A stretch of 64,000 nt of DNA from Sodalis praecaptivus (lineage in GTDB: Bacteria > Pseudomonadota > Gammaproteobacteria > Enterobacterales > Enterobacteriaceae): assembly GCF_000517425.1 (NCBI RefSeq), contig NZ_CP006569.1:1612001-1676000 (forward strand), written 5' to 3'. The position numbers were made by a program, and so were the translations under genes. How positions within the stretch are numbered: the stretch's first letter is position 1; each line of letters opens with the position of its first letter. Below the pieces are notes generated by a model. It was given only the letters and a program-made list of their open reading frames with translations, was not told where the DNA came from and ran no database searches. This document shows positions 11,495-20,820 of this stretch, piece by piece.

Positions 11495-12585
11495 GCGGCC
11501 CGCTTATTCGTACCGGCCGTTTTTATAGCCTGCGCTGGCGGCTTATTATTGTCCTCGGCGCAATTATGCTGGTCTGCCAGCTCATAAGCGTGTTGTGGTT
11601 ATGGCATGAAAGCAAAGAGCAAATTGATCTGCTGGTTGATAAAACGCTCGCGGAAGCCGTGCGCAATCAACACGTCAATACCGAAATACATGAGGCGATC
11701 GCCTCTTTGAGCGTGCCGTCTTTGTTGATGATCCTGGTGACGCTGTTTTTTTGCTTCCAGGCGGTGAAATGGATCACCCGACCGCTATCGCAGCTGCAAA
11801 CGCATCTGCAAAACCGCAGCGCTGAAGACTTTCAACCGCTGCCGGAGTCCGGGGATATCAACGAGGTGCTCGCCGTCACCCGCGCTTTGAATCACCTGTT
11901 GGCGCGCCTGAATACCACTTTGCAGCAAGACAGGCAATTTACCGCCGACGTGGCGCATGAACTCCGCACCCCGCTGGCGGGAATTCGACTGCATCTGGAA
12001 CTGCATGAGAAGCGGCATCAGATTGATTGCCAGCCGCTGATTGAGCGGGTGGACAATATGGCGTTCACCGTGGAACAGCTGCTGATGCTGGCCCGTATCC
12101 GACATGACTTCTCATCGGGACAATATCAAGCGGTGCGGCTGGTGGCAGATGTGGTGCTGCCCCAGCAAGGGGAGTTGGAAGAGATGGCGGCGGCGCGCGG
12201 ACAACGGCTGGATTGGCAACTGCCGGCGGTGGATCCGGTGATTCAGGGCAATGCGGTGCTGTTGCGTCTGTTGTTGCGCAATTTGGTGGAAAATGCCCAT
12301 CGCTACTGTCCGGACGGGAGCACCATTACGGTCATCCTGCATCAGGAGAATACCTCGTCGGGGCGTCGCTGTATTTTGCAGGTGATGGATGAGGGGCCCG
12401 GTATTGACGAGGCGCGGGCAGGGGAGTTAACCCAACAATTCGTTAGAATGGACCAGCGTTATAACGGCATTGGCCTGGGGCTGAGTATTGTTACCCGTAT
12501 CGCGCAATTACATCTTGGCCGCTTCAGCCTGGGAAATCGTCAAGATAGGCGGGGTACCCTGGCACGGCTCGAGCTTGACGGCTGA
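11491..12585 (+). CDS. pmrB: PmrB/BasS-like sensor histidine kinase
   Basis: Inner-membrane sensor of 364 residues, partner of the preceding regulator. Two membrane segments (about 14-35 and 70-90) flank a short periplasmic loop. The loop contains EIHE, an ExxE motif of the type known to bind ferric iron in Salmonella PmrB. A HAMP-like linker follows, then the phospho-acceptor His in [15 protein letters not shown] near 155. ATP-binding boxes are [16 protein letters not shown] and GIGLGLSIV. Overall similarity to E. coli BasS is clear, including WLWHES at the end of the first helix. Translation is coupled to pmrA by a four-base overlap. All catalytic boxes are intact, so the kinase looks functional. 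Confidence 0.88.
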   Translation: MSGPLIRTGRFYSLRWRLIIVLGAIMLVCQLISVLWLWHESKEQIDLLVDKTLAEAVRNQHVNTEIHEAIASLSVPSLLMILVTLFFCFQAVKWITRPLSQLQTHLQNRSAEDFQPLPESGDINEVLAVTRALNHLLARLNTTLQQDRQFTADVAHELRTPLAGIRLHLELHEKRHQIDCQPLIERVDNMAFTVEQLLMLARIRHDFSSGQYQAVRLVADVVLPQQGELEEMAAARGQRLDWQLPAVDPVIQGNAVLLRLLLRNLVENAHRYCPDGSTITVILHQENTSSGRRCILQVMDEGPGIDEARAGELTQQFVRMDQRYNGIGLGLSIVTRIAQLHLGRFSLGNRQDRRGTLARLELDG

Positions 12586-12602
12586 TACAGCCCGCTATCA
12601 GT

Positions 12603-12621
12603 ACACCCCCGTCAGGGGTGT
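12603..12621. other. Hairpin just downstream of pmrB
   Basis: ACACCCC at 12603-12609 pairs perfectly with GGGGTGT at 12615-12621 around a five-base loop. It begins 18 bases after the pmrB stop. No T-run follows, so it is at best a weak or Rho-assisted 3' end. Confidence 0.4.
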
Positions 12622-12799
12622 TACCCGCCTGGGGCGGTGGGGCCAACGCGATGCTGATACCGGCAATCGTCGTTAGGCTGTCCTGCATAGCCATTTCGGC
12701 AGACAGGTGCCGGCCACGCAGCGAACCAGTAAAAACGTGGCTGAAAGCGCGTGCATTGACAGCCAAGAAGAAGTACGGCCAAATGCGCATAGGTCAATT

Positions 12800-13010
12800 G
12801 GCCAGGAAAAGTTTGGCCGTGGTGGTGCGCTTTTCGGCCAAGGAAAAGCTTGGCCGTGGTGGTGGGCTTTTCGGCCAGTGAAAGTTTGGCCGTGGTGGTG
12901 TGCTTTTCGGCCAAAGAAACCTTTGGCCTAATGTGCGTGCGGATATTGGCCAGGAATCAGCTTGGCCGTGTTGTTGGGCTTTATCGGCCCAGAATCAGCT
13001 TGACCGTATT
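12800..13010. repeat. Tandem array of about six 36-39-base hairpin units overlapping a glycosyltransferase 3' end
   Basis: Units begin at 12800, 12836, 12873, 12909, 12948 and 12986 (lengths 36, 37, 36, 39 and 38; the last is partial). Each has inverted arms of the GGCCA...TGGCC type followed by a conserved GTGGTGGTG-nGCTTTTC-like stretch. Unit 2 has a perfect GGCCAAG/CTTGGCC stem and unit 4 a perfect GGCCAAAG/CTTTGGCC stem. The sixth unit is inside the last codons of the glycosyltransferase gene (stop at 12981-12983). The array therefore looks like successive duplications of that gene's 3' end into the convergent pmrB-glycosyltransferase gap. Confidence 0.85.
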
Positions 13011-13865
13011 GCGAATACTCTGTTGCAGAGGCGGGCGAATGGGATCAAGCAATGCTGAATTGACCACATAGTCCTGCTTACCGTCATCAAACAGCAATTT
13101 GCTGGAATCCACCACGCGATTTTCCCATTTCTGGTGAGTTTGTACCTGGCCTTGCTCGCGACTGATTCGCTTCGAGCTGTCAATGCGCTGTTCCCAATCC
13201 GCGCGAATTTCATGGCGGAATTGATTGTTGGCCGCTTTGGCGGTACGCAAATCTAGACGATGCTGGATCTGCTCAGGATAGCGATATTGGAAATGTTTTA
13301 ACCGTATATGATGAGGCCAGATGAGGTTGGGGAACTTGCCGACCGGCCATAGGCTGTCTTCTTTCCACTCGCGGTTTCTATGCTTAACGAACCGCGCCTC
13401 GGAACTGTTACAGGCGAAAAATTTAAGTGCATCGATCGACGCACCATCACGATAGCGTTCCGGATGGAGCTGATATTCCTCAACATCTTTCTCGGTGAAA
13501 TAATATTGAAAACTGGCACATTGAACAATATCGTATTGCTTGCCGACCTTGGCGAGAAATTCGCGCGGATCATCAATATAGAATTCATCAGAGTCCAGCC
13601 GGCACCACCAATCGCCATCCTGCGCCTGTTCACGAAATTGATTATAGGCGCGCGATCGTAGCCCGTCGGTAAATTCATCGGTGATCTGGCCGTAGACTTC
13701 CACTTTCTCCCAATGGCGGAATTTCTGATCGATAAGCTCCCAGGTTCCATCCGTGCTGGCATGATCAATCAGAAAAATTTTATCGACCCAGGGCAGCGCG
13801 GCGAGTAGCGCTCTTTCCAGGACGTCGATTTCATCTTTCACCATACAAATTGCGAATATTTTCAT
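12981..13865 (-). CDS. Family 2 glycosyltransferase
   Basis: Predicted cytoplasmic GT-A glycosyltransferase of 294 residues. It starts with the nucleotide-sugar binding strand MKIFAICMVKDEIDVLERAL, then LIDHASTDGTWELID near 32-46. The metal-binding motif is seen as RLDSDEFYIDD near 88-98. The sugar donor and acceptor cannot be inferred. It stands alone between pmrAB and galS, an accessory insertion relative to E. coli. No strong ribosome site precedes the start, and upstream DNA is AT-rich. The extreme 3' end is the sixth copy of the hairpin array. A role in surface polysaccharide modification is plausible from the family only. Confidence 0.85.
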   Translation of the reverse strand: MKIFAICMVKDEIDVLERALLAALPWVDKIFLIDHASTDGTWELIDQKFRHWEKVEVYGQITDEFTDGLRSRAYNQFREQAQDGDWWCRLDSDEFYIDDPREFLAKVGKQYDIVQCASFQYYFTEKDVEEYQLHPERYRDGASIDALKFFACNSSEARFVKHRNREWKEDSLWPVGKFPNLIWPHHIRLKHFQYRYPEQIQHRLDLRTAKAANNQFRHEIRADWEQRIDSSKRISREQGQVQTHQKWENRVVDSSKLLFDDGKQDYVVNSALLDPIRPPLQQSIRNTVKLILGR

Positions 13866-14629
13866 TTATATTTACACCAGTTGGCCGGACCGCTAAACAA
13901 GCCTAATCAGCACTAAGTCCGTTTCAAAGTAAAATCAATGAGTTGCAGTCAATAAATCCATTAAAAATTTCAGTATCCATTACGTTTCGTTATTGCTGGA
14001 CCAAGTTTGGTATTGCGCATCACGCTACAGACTTTGTTACGACGCAATACGCATGTCGTTCATTGAAAATTATCACTTTTTGAGTATAACTTTTTGTCTT
14101 CAGGCACAACAGACGCGACCGGCAAAATCAGATTTTTCTTTGGCTTAGGTGTCAAGCAGAGCATGGGGGCATCGATAGCGGTGGCGTGATATTTTGGATT
14201 TCCCGCTGCACGGCGAAACTGGCCACGCATGATGGCGTGTGTCCTACATGACGCTCGGTCATGCTGACCCGCTTGAGATGAGGCGCGATATATCCCCGTG
14301 GCGGCGGCCTTTCCGCATCCGTTGCGCAATAGAGCCGTCGGTACACGCTTTCCGCATTTGGCGCGGAATACAACCCTGCGCGCGGACAATCGCAAGCCAA
14401 CGCGCTATATCCGCAAAAGGGCTTTTCTTGTTGTCGCGCGATATACCCGCCTAGGTACTGCCTCTATCGGCCGGGCGTCATCGGCAATGCCCTGCGCTAT
14501 CCCCTCCCAGCGCTCCACTTTAGCAATCAAGGGATAGGGTAATCAAAGGGAAATAGTTACAACATACTGTAACGTTTCATTTTTATCTTCTTTCTCCTGC
14601 TTGAAGCGGTCAGATAGCTGGCTTTAGTG
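13866..14629. other. Long non-coding region upstream of galS
   Basis: About 760 bases without a supportable gene. Several short overlapping frames occur in both directions at 14060-14537 but none shows a domain, ribosome site or codon pattern that convinces. GCGCGATATA-like words recur loosely around 14285, 14400 and 14440. This could be decayed sequence from a lost gene. The galS control region follows. Confidence 0.5.
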
Positions 14630-14664
14630 ATGTAAGCGTTTTCGGTCCTGTGAGCTGATTCACG
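14630..14664 (+). promoter_or_regulatory. galS control region: Gal operator and CRP site
   Basis: ATGTAAGCGTTTTCGG at 14630-14645 matches 9 of the 12 fixed positions of the GalR/GalS operator GTGNAANCGNTTNCAC. TGTGAGCTGATTCACG at 14649-14664 is a near-perfect CRP site (TGTGA-N6-TCACA, one mismatch). E. coli galS is likewise autoregulated and CRP-activated. The two sites lie about 90-125 bases before the galS start. Confidence 0.75.
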
Positions 14665-14734
14665 CTGCGTTTAATTTAAACCCGTTAGGATAGGTGTAGA
14701 TGTTTCGTAATTGTTATCACAAGGAGTGAGAAAC

Positions 14735-14758
14735 ATGAGGGAAGAGCTGATTGTATGA
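14735..14758 (+). CDS. Seven-codon upstream ORF translationally coupled to galS
   Basis: AAGGAG at 14721-14726 is the best ribosome site in the leader. It lies eight bases before an ATG at 14735 that opens a seven-codon frame (MREELIV) ending in TGA at 14756-14758. That TGA overlaps the galS ATG at 14755 (ATGA). A ribosome leaving this mini-ORF would be positioned to restart on galS. The AGGGAAGAG within the mini-ORF could serve as the galS site. The geometry is directly visible; translation of the peptide is inferred. Confidence 0.5.
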   Translation: MREELIV

Positions 14759-15795
14759 CAACTATTCGTGATGTGGCCCGCCTGGCGGGTGTGTCAGTGG
14801 CAACCGTTTCTCGGGTGTTAAATGACAGCGCGTCTGCCAGTAAGCAGGCGAGGGAGCGCGTTCTCTCAGCGGTATCCCAATTGGGCTACCGACCTAACGC
14901 CAATGCGCAGGCGCTGGCTAATCAGAGCAGCGATACCATCGGGGTGGTGGTCATGGACGTCTCCGACCCCTTCTTTGGCGCGTTGGTCAAAGCGGTGGAT
15001 GATGTGGCGCAGCGGCACCGCAAAAACGTCCTGATCAGCAACAGCTATCATCAGGCGGATAAAGAGCGCCACGCCATTGAGGTTTTGATTCGCCAGCGCT
15101 GCAGCGCCCTGGTGGTGCATGCCAAAATGCTCAGCGACGAGGAACTTATCGCTTTTATGCAAAGCGAGCCGGGGATGGTATTGGTCAATCGTATCGTGCC
15201 CGGTTATGAGCACCGCTGCGTCGGTCTGGACAATGTGGCCGGCGCATTGATGGCGACGCGGATGCTGCTTAAGCAAGGGCACCGCAATATTGGCTATATC
15301 GGCTCTAATCATGATATCGAAGACCAGCACCAGCGGCGCCAGGGTTATCTGCTGGCGATGAATGAGGCGGGCATTAAGCCGCAGCAAAGCTGGCAGGTCA
15401 GGGTGGATCCTTATCTCCACGGCGGCGAACAGGCGATGGTGGAGCTCTTGGGTCGGAACCAGCAGCTAAGCGCGGTATTTGTCTATAACGACAGTATGGC
15501 GGTAGGGGCGCTGGCGACTCTGAAAGAAAACGGTATCACCGTACCGGCGCACTTTTCCGTCATCGGTTTTGACGACCTTCCCATGTCCCGCTACACCAGT
15601 CCGCATTTGACTACGGTGCGTTATCCCGTGTGCATGATGGCGGTAGCGGCGACAGAACTGGCGTTGAAAGGGACCGCCGGGCAACTTGATCAGAGCCAAA
15701 CCCATCTCTATATGCCGACGCTGGTACGTCGCCATTCGGTGGCGCCGCGTCAAACTGTGACGGCGATCGCTGCTTCGTCACAAGATGAAATGTAA
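14755..15795 (+). CDS. galS: Galactose-responsive LacI-family repressor GalS
   Basis: DNA-binding repressor of 346 residues, the same length as E. coli GalS. The N-terminal helix-turn-helix ([20 protein letters not shown], residues 2-21) is followed by the hinge region near 45-60 and a periplasmic-binding-protein-like sugar domain to the C-terminus. In the family, D-galactose or D-fucose releases it from gal/mgl operators. Placement immediately upstream of mglBAC, with matching operators before both genes, supports the isorepressor GalS rather than GalR. The ATG at 14755 matches the family start and is overlapped by the stop of a seven-codon leader ORF. Confidence 0.95.
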   Translation: MTTIRDVARLAGVSVATVSRVLNDSASASKQARERVLSAVSQLGYRPNANAQALANQSSDTIGVVVMDVSDPFFGALVKAVDDVAQRHRKNVLISNSYHQADKERHAIEVLIRQRCSALVVHAKMLSDEELIAFMQSEPGMVLVNRIVPGYEHRCVGLDNVAGALMATRMLLKQGHRNIGYIGSNHDIEDQHQRRQGYLLAMNEAGIKPQQSWQVRVDPYLHGGEQAMVELLGRNQQLSAVFVYNDSMAVGALATLKENGITVPAHFSVIGFDDLPMSRYTSPHLTTVRYPVCMMAVAATELALKGTAGQLDQSQTHLYMPTLVRRHSVAPRQTVTAIAASSQDEM

Positions 15796-15823
15796 CCGGT
15801 TTCAAAGTGTGAGAACATTCACA
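15790..15823 (+). promoter_or_regulatory. mgl operon control region: Gal operator overlapping the galS stop, and CRP site
   Basis: ATGTAACCGGTTTCAA at 15790-15805 matches the operator GTGNAANCGNTTNCAC closely and contains the galS TAA stop (15793-15795). TGTGAGAACATTCACA at 15808-15823 is a perfect CRP consensus pair, separated from the operator by only two bases. Both lie about 210 bases before mglB. This is the arrangement expected for galactose-induced, glucose-repressed transcription. Confidence 0.88.
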
Positions 15824-16032
15824 TTATATTAACATCCCTCCCGATATGCTGTAGCCGTTCTCCCGTCAGACATGGATAAACGCGTCGTTCGGAATGACTC
15901 CGGGTGGCGCGACTGCAACGGTCCGTGATGCCGTCTGGCGGGGCTATCCGGCCTGGCCCCTTTATTTGCCATGACCTGAAAGCATTGTGAGAGACTCACT
16001 GAGTGCTACCCTACTGATATCCGGAGAGACCA

Positions 16033-17031
16033 ATGAATAAGAAGGCATTTTCCCTTACCGCTCTGGCAGCCGGCCTGATGTTTTCCATGGCCGCGCAGGC
16101 CGCCAACGTCCGTATTGGCGTGACTATCTATAAGTATGACGATAACTTTATGTCGGTGGTACGCAAAGCGCTTGAAAAAGACGCCAAAGACAGTTCAGGC
16201 GTGACGCTCTTGATGAATGACTCCCAGAACGATCAGTCCAAACAGAACGACCAAATTGATGTGCTGATTGCCAAAGGGGTCAAAGCGTTGGCTGTCAACC
16301 TGGTGGATCCCGCGGCCGCGCCTGTCGTGATTCAGAAGGCGCGCGGCAATGACATTCCCGTGGTGTTCTACAACAAAGAGCCGAGCCGCAAAGATTTGGA
16401 CAGCTACGACAAGGCCTACTATGTCGGCACCGATTCTAAAGAATCCGGCATTATTCAAGGTGAGCTGATCGCCAAACATTGGAAAGCCCACCCCGATTGG
16501 GATCTGAACAAAGACGGCGTCATCCAGTATGTCATGCTGAAAGGCGAACCGGGTCATCCGGATGCGGAGGCGCGCACAAGCTACGTCATCAAAACCCTGA
16601 ACGATCAGGAAAAATTAAAGACTCAGCAGTTGCAGCTGGATACCGCCATGTGGGACACCGCCCAGGCGAAGGACAAAGTTGACGCTTGGCTCTCCGGGCC
16701 TAACGCCAACAAGATTGAAGTGGTGATTGCCAATAACGACGCCATGGCCATGGGCGCCGTAGAAGCCCTCAAAGCCCATAATAAGAGCAGTATCCCGGTA
16801 TTTGGCGTAGACGGGCTGCCGGAAGCCCTGGCGCTGGTTAAATCGGGCGCGATGGCCGGTACCGTGCTTAACGACGCCGACAACCAGGCGAAAGCGACGT
16901 TCGATCTGGCGAAAAACTTGGCGGAAGGCAAAGGCGCCGCCGACGGCACTCAATGGAAGCTGGACAATAAAGTTGTCCGTATCCCTTATGTTGGCATCGA
17001 TAAAGACAACTTGGCGCAATTTAAAAAATAA
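16033..17031 (+). CDS. mglB: Galactose/glucose-binding periplasmic protein MglB
   Basis: Periplasmic receptor for D-galactose and D-glucose; in E. coli it feeds the Mgl ABC importer and the Trg chemoreceptor. The 332 residues equal the E. coli length. The signal peptide ([20 protein letters not shown]) is cut after AQA near residue 23, and the mature protein begins [18 protein letters not shown]. The sugar-binding fold is complete, with [15 protein letters not shown] and [20 protein letters not shown] in the C-terminal half. The start has GGAGAG five bases upstream. It is first in the mgl operon, with the operator and CRP site upstream and a GC-rich hairpin separating it from mglA. Confidence 0.97.
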   Translation: MNKKAFSLTALAAGLMFSMAAQAANVRIGVTIYKYDDNFMSVVRKALEKDAKDSSGVTLLMNDSQNDQSKQNDQIDVLIAKGVKALAVNLVDPAAAPVVIQKARGNDIPVVFYNKEPSRKDLDSYDKAYYVGTDSKESGIIQGELIAKHWKAHPDWDLNKDGVIQYVMLKGEPGHPDAEARTSYVIKTLNDQEKLKTQQLQLDTAMWDTAQAKDKVDAWLSGPNANKIEVVIANNDAMAMGAVEALKAHNKSSIPVFGVDGLPEALALVKSGAMAGTVLNDADNQAKATFDLAKNLAEGKGAADGTQWKLDNKVVRIPYVGIDKDNLAQFKK

Positions 17032-17040
17032 AACCTGATA

Positions 17041-17062
17041 CCCCCGCCGACCCCGGCGGGGG
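17041..17062 (+). other. mglB-mglA intergenic hairpin
   Basis: CCCCCGCC at 17041-17048 pairs with GGCGGGGG at 17055-17062 around a six-base loop, beginning nine bases after the mglB stop. No T-run follows. In binding-protein operons such structures protect the upstream message and lower expression of downstream transporter genes. I infer the same here, giving excess MglB over MglA and MglC. Confidence 0.65.
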
Positions 17063-17095
17063 AATGAAAATTGTCTATTTTGAGCTGGTGTAACT

Positions 17096-18616
17096 ATGGC
17101 CGACATTACGACCGAACAGCATCGCGAATGGTTGCTGGAAATGAAAAATATCAGCAAATCATTTCCTGGCGTGAAGGCGTTGGATAACGTTAATCTCAAT
17201 GTCCGTCCCCATTCTATTCATGCCCTGATGGGGGAAAATGGTGCGGGCAAATCGACGTTATTAAAATGCCTCTTCGGTATTTACAGCAAAGATGCGGGAA
17301 GCATCATTTTTCAGGGACAGGAAGTTAATTTCAAAAACTCGAAAGAAGCGCTGGAGCAAGGGGTTTCCATGGTGCATCAGGAGCTGAACCTGGTGCTGCA
17401 GCGTACCGTGATGGACAATATGTGGCTTGGTCGCTACCCCCGCAAAGGGCTATTCGTCGACCATAAGAAAATGTATCAGGACACCAAGACTATTTTTGAA
17501 GAGTTGGACATCGATATCGATCCACGTGATAAAGTCGCCACCCTGTCCGTGTCCCAGATGCAGATGATCGAGATAGCCAAGGCGTTTTCCTACGACGCTA
17601 AAATCGTCATTATGGACGAGCCCACCTCGTCGCTGACCGAAAAAGAAGTCAATCATCTCTTCAGTATCATTCGCAAATTGAAAGCGCGCGGCTGCGGGAT
17701 TGTTTATATCTCTCATAAAATGGAAGAGATTTTTCAGCTGTGCGACGAAATCACCATTTTGCGCGATGGACAATGGATTGCTACTCAGCCGGTGGAAGGG
17801 CTGAGCATGGACCAAATTATTGCCATGATGGTAGGCCGTTCACTGAGCCAACGTTTCCCCGATCGTATTAGTGCGCCGGGAGAGGTGATGCTCGAAGTGC
17901 GCAACCTCACATCGTTGCGCCAGCCTTCGATCCGCGATATTTCGTTTGATCTGCACCAGGGCGAAATTCTCGGTATCGCCGGCCTGGTGGGCGCGCGGCG
18001 CACGGATATTGTCGAAACGTTATTCGGTATTCGTGAAAAGTCCGCCGGTACTATCCGTCTGCACGGCAAAACTATCAAAAATAACTGCGCCAACGAAGCT
18101 ATCAGCCACGGTTTCGCGCTAGTGACCGAAGAGCGGCGCGCCACCGGCATTTATGCTTTCCTCGATGTCGGCTTCAATTCGCTCATTTCCAATATTCGCA
18201 GCTATAAGAACAAGATGGGCCTGCTGAATAATACCCGCATGAAGAGCGATATTCAGTGGGTCATCGATGCTATGCGGGTGAAAACGCCGGGGCACGGCAC
18301 CCATATAGGGTCGCTTTCGGGCGGTAATCAGCAAAAAGTTATCATCGGCCGCTGGCTGCTCACACAGCCGGAAATTTTGATGCTGGACGAGCCTACCCGC
18401 GGCATCGATGTCGGGGCCAAATTCGAGATATATCAGCTGATGACCGAACTGGCGAAGCGGGGTAAAGGTATTATCATCATCTCTTCCGAGATGCCGGAAC
18501 TTCTCGGCATTACCGATCGCATTCTGGTTATGAGCAACGGTCAAATGGCGGGGATCGTCAACACCAAAGAAACCTCGCAGAATGAAATTTTGCGTCTTGC
18601 TTCCCTGTATCTCTAA
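17096..18616 (+). CDS. mglA: Galactose/methyl galactoside ABC transporter ATP-binding protein MglA
   Basis: Cytoplasmic ATPase with two fused nucleotide-binding domains, 506 residues as in E. coli. Domain 1 has Walker [10 protein letters not shown] near 45, a signature-like [10 protein letters not shown], and Walker [12 protein letters not shown] near 170. Domain 2 has the degenerate Walker A typical of sugar importers of this class ([12 protein letters not shown] near 300), then [15 protein letters not shown] near 405 and [10 protein letters not shown] near 430. It works with MglC to import galactose delivered by MglB. It is second in the operon; the mglC start follows its stop by about 17 bases. 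Confidence 0.97.
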   Translation: MADITTEQHREWLLEMKNISKSFPGVKALDNVNLNVRPHSIHALMGENGAGKSTLLKCLFGIYSKDAGSIIFQGQEVNFKNSKEALEQGVSMVHQELNLVLQRTVMDNMWLGRYPRKGLFVDHKKMYQDTKTIFEELDIDIDPRDKVATLSVSQMQMIEIAKAFSYDAKIVIMDEPTSSLTEKEVNHLFSIIRKLKARGCGIVYISHKMEEIFQLCDEITILRDGQWIATQPVEGLSMDQIIAMMVGRSLSQRFPDRISAPGEVMLEVRNLTSLRQPSIRDISFDLHQGEILGIAGLVGARRTDIVETLFGIREKSAGTIRLHGKTIKNNCANEAISHGFALVTEERRATGIYAFLDVGFNSLISNIRSYKNKMGLLNNTRMKSDIQWVIDAMRVKTPGHGTHIGSLSGGNQQKVIIGRWLLTQPEILMLDEPTRGIDVGAKFEIYQLMTELAKRGKGIIIISSEMPELLGITDRILVMSNGQMAGIVNTKETSQNEILRLASLYL

Positions 18617-18633
18617 TTTGTAAGGGTTTAACG

Positions 18634-19644
18634 ATGAATGCGCTGAAAAAGAAAAGCATGCTCACCTATTTGAAAGAGGGCGGCATCTATGTGGTTTTGT
18701 TGGTGCTATTGGCCATTATTATTTTCCAGGATCCGACTTTTTTAAGCCTAATGAACCTAAGTAACATCCTGACCCAATCCTCGGTGCGGATTATCATTGC
18801 CCTCGGGGTGGCGGGATTGATTGTCACTCAGGGAACCGACCTGTCGGCGGGGCGTCAGGTCGGTTTGGCGGCGGTGGTGGCGGCGACCTTACTGCAATCC
18901 ATGGATAATGTTAATAAAGTTTTCCCTGATATGCACAGCCTGCCCATTCCGGTGGTTATCTTGATTGTTTGCGCCATCGGCGCCGTTATCGGTTTGGTTA
19001 ACGGTTTGGTTATCGCTTATTTGAACGTGACGCCGTTTATTACCACTTTAGGCACCATGATTATCGTTTATGGCATCAACTCGCTTTATTACGATGTGGT
19101 GGGCGCCTCGCCGATAGCCGGTTTTGAATCAAACTTCTCGAGTTTTGCACAAGGGTTTATTCGTTTCGGCGATTTTAAACTGTCGTATATCACCTTCTAC
19201 GCGCTGATCGCCATTATCTTTGTTTGGATACTTTGGACCAAAACCCGTTTTGGTAAAAATATCTTCGCCATCGGCGGCAACCCGGAAGCGGCCAAGGTCT
19301 CCGGCGTCAATGTGCCGCTAAACCTGATTATGATTTATGCCCTGTCCGGGGTCTTCTACGCCTTCGGCGGTATGCTCGAGGCGGGGCGTATCGGCAGCGC
19401 CACCAATAACCTCGGTTTTATGTATGAACTGGATGCCATTGCGGCCTGCGTTGTCGGTGGCGTGTCCTTTGCCGGCGGGGTCGGTACGGTATTGGGGGTT
19501 GTCACCGGGGTTATTATCTTTACGGTCATCAACTATGGCCTGACCTATATCGGCGTGAATCCCTACTGGCAATATATTATCAAAGGCGCAATCATTATTT
19601 TCGCCGTTGCGCTCGATTCATTGAAATACGCGAAGAAAAAGTAG
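18634..19644 (+). CDS. mglC: Galactose/methyl galactoside ABC transporter permease MglC
   Basis: Inner-membrane channel subunit of the Mgl importer, 336 residues as in E. coli. It has eight or more hydrophobic helices. The conserved GTDLSAGRQVGLAAV and AAKVSGVNVPLNL segments are characteristic of the RbsC/XylH/MglC permease family. It is last in the operon; a GC-rich inverted repeat follows 10-40 bases after the stop. Confidence 0.96.
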   Translation: MNALKKKSMLTYLKEGGIYVVLLVLLAIIIFQDPTFLSLMNLSNILTQSSVRIIIALGVAGLIVTQGTDLSAGRQVGLAAVVAATLLQSMDNVNKVFPDMHSLPIPVVILIVCAIGAVIGLVNGLVIAYLNVTPFITTLGTMIIVYGINSLYYDVVGASPIAGFESNFSSFAQGFIRFGDFKLSYITFYALIAIIFVWILWTKTRFGKNIFAIGGNPEAAKVSGVNVPLNLIMIYALSGVFYAFGGMLEAGRIGSATNNLGFMYELDAIAACVVGGVSFAGGVGTVLGVVTGVIIFTVINYGLTYIGVNPYWQYIIKGAIIIFAVALDSLKYAKKK

Positions 19645-19655
19645 CCTCTGCCCTA

Positions 19656-19687
19656 CGCCTGGCCCGCGCAATCGTGTGGGCCAGGCG
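19656..19687 (+). terminator. Hairpin at the end of the mgl operon
   Basis: A perfect ten-base stem, CGCCTGGCCC at 19656-19665 with GGGCCAGGCG at 19678-19687, lies 12 bases after the mglC stop. The loop is 12 bases. There is no clear T-run, so it may act as a message-stabilising 3' structure or Rho-assisted end. Confidence 0.5.
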
Positions 19688-19867
19688 AGGGCGAGTCCCG
19701 GTGCGCGGTAATGTGCGCCTGCGCCGGGGCCCGCGTTTTGCGCCATGATCCGCCTCCCGCGCCGCGTTCCACCTAGATCCAGTGCAAGCTTTGCGACATT
19801 GGCGGAAAACGCCGGGGCAACGCTCACGGCTCGCCCCCTTATACCGCTTTCACCGGCGTGACCGCTG

Positions 19868-20713
<846 letters not shown>

Positions 20714-20820
20714 CTACTTTACCTGCCAAGCTGAAGCAAGGTGTGCAAGGGGCAAGTCAGGCCAATGCCGCAAAATTGCCCGTTTACCGGCCGGGTTTCC
20801 CCGACCGGTTGATGGCGGGT

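Noticed and set aside
12800-13010. Regular repeats resembling a small CRISPR array
   Set aside because: The intervening stretches are conserved between units rather than unique, unit lengths vary, and no cas genes are near. It is a tandem hairpin repeat.
14285-14455. Loosely repeated GCGCGATATA-like words before galS
   Set aside because: Copies are short and imperfect with no regular spacing; not enough to call a repeat or operator set.
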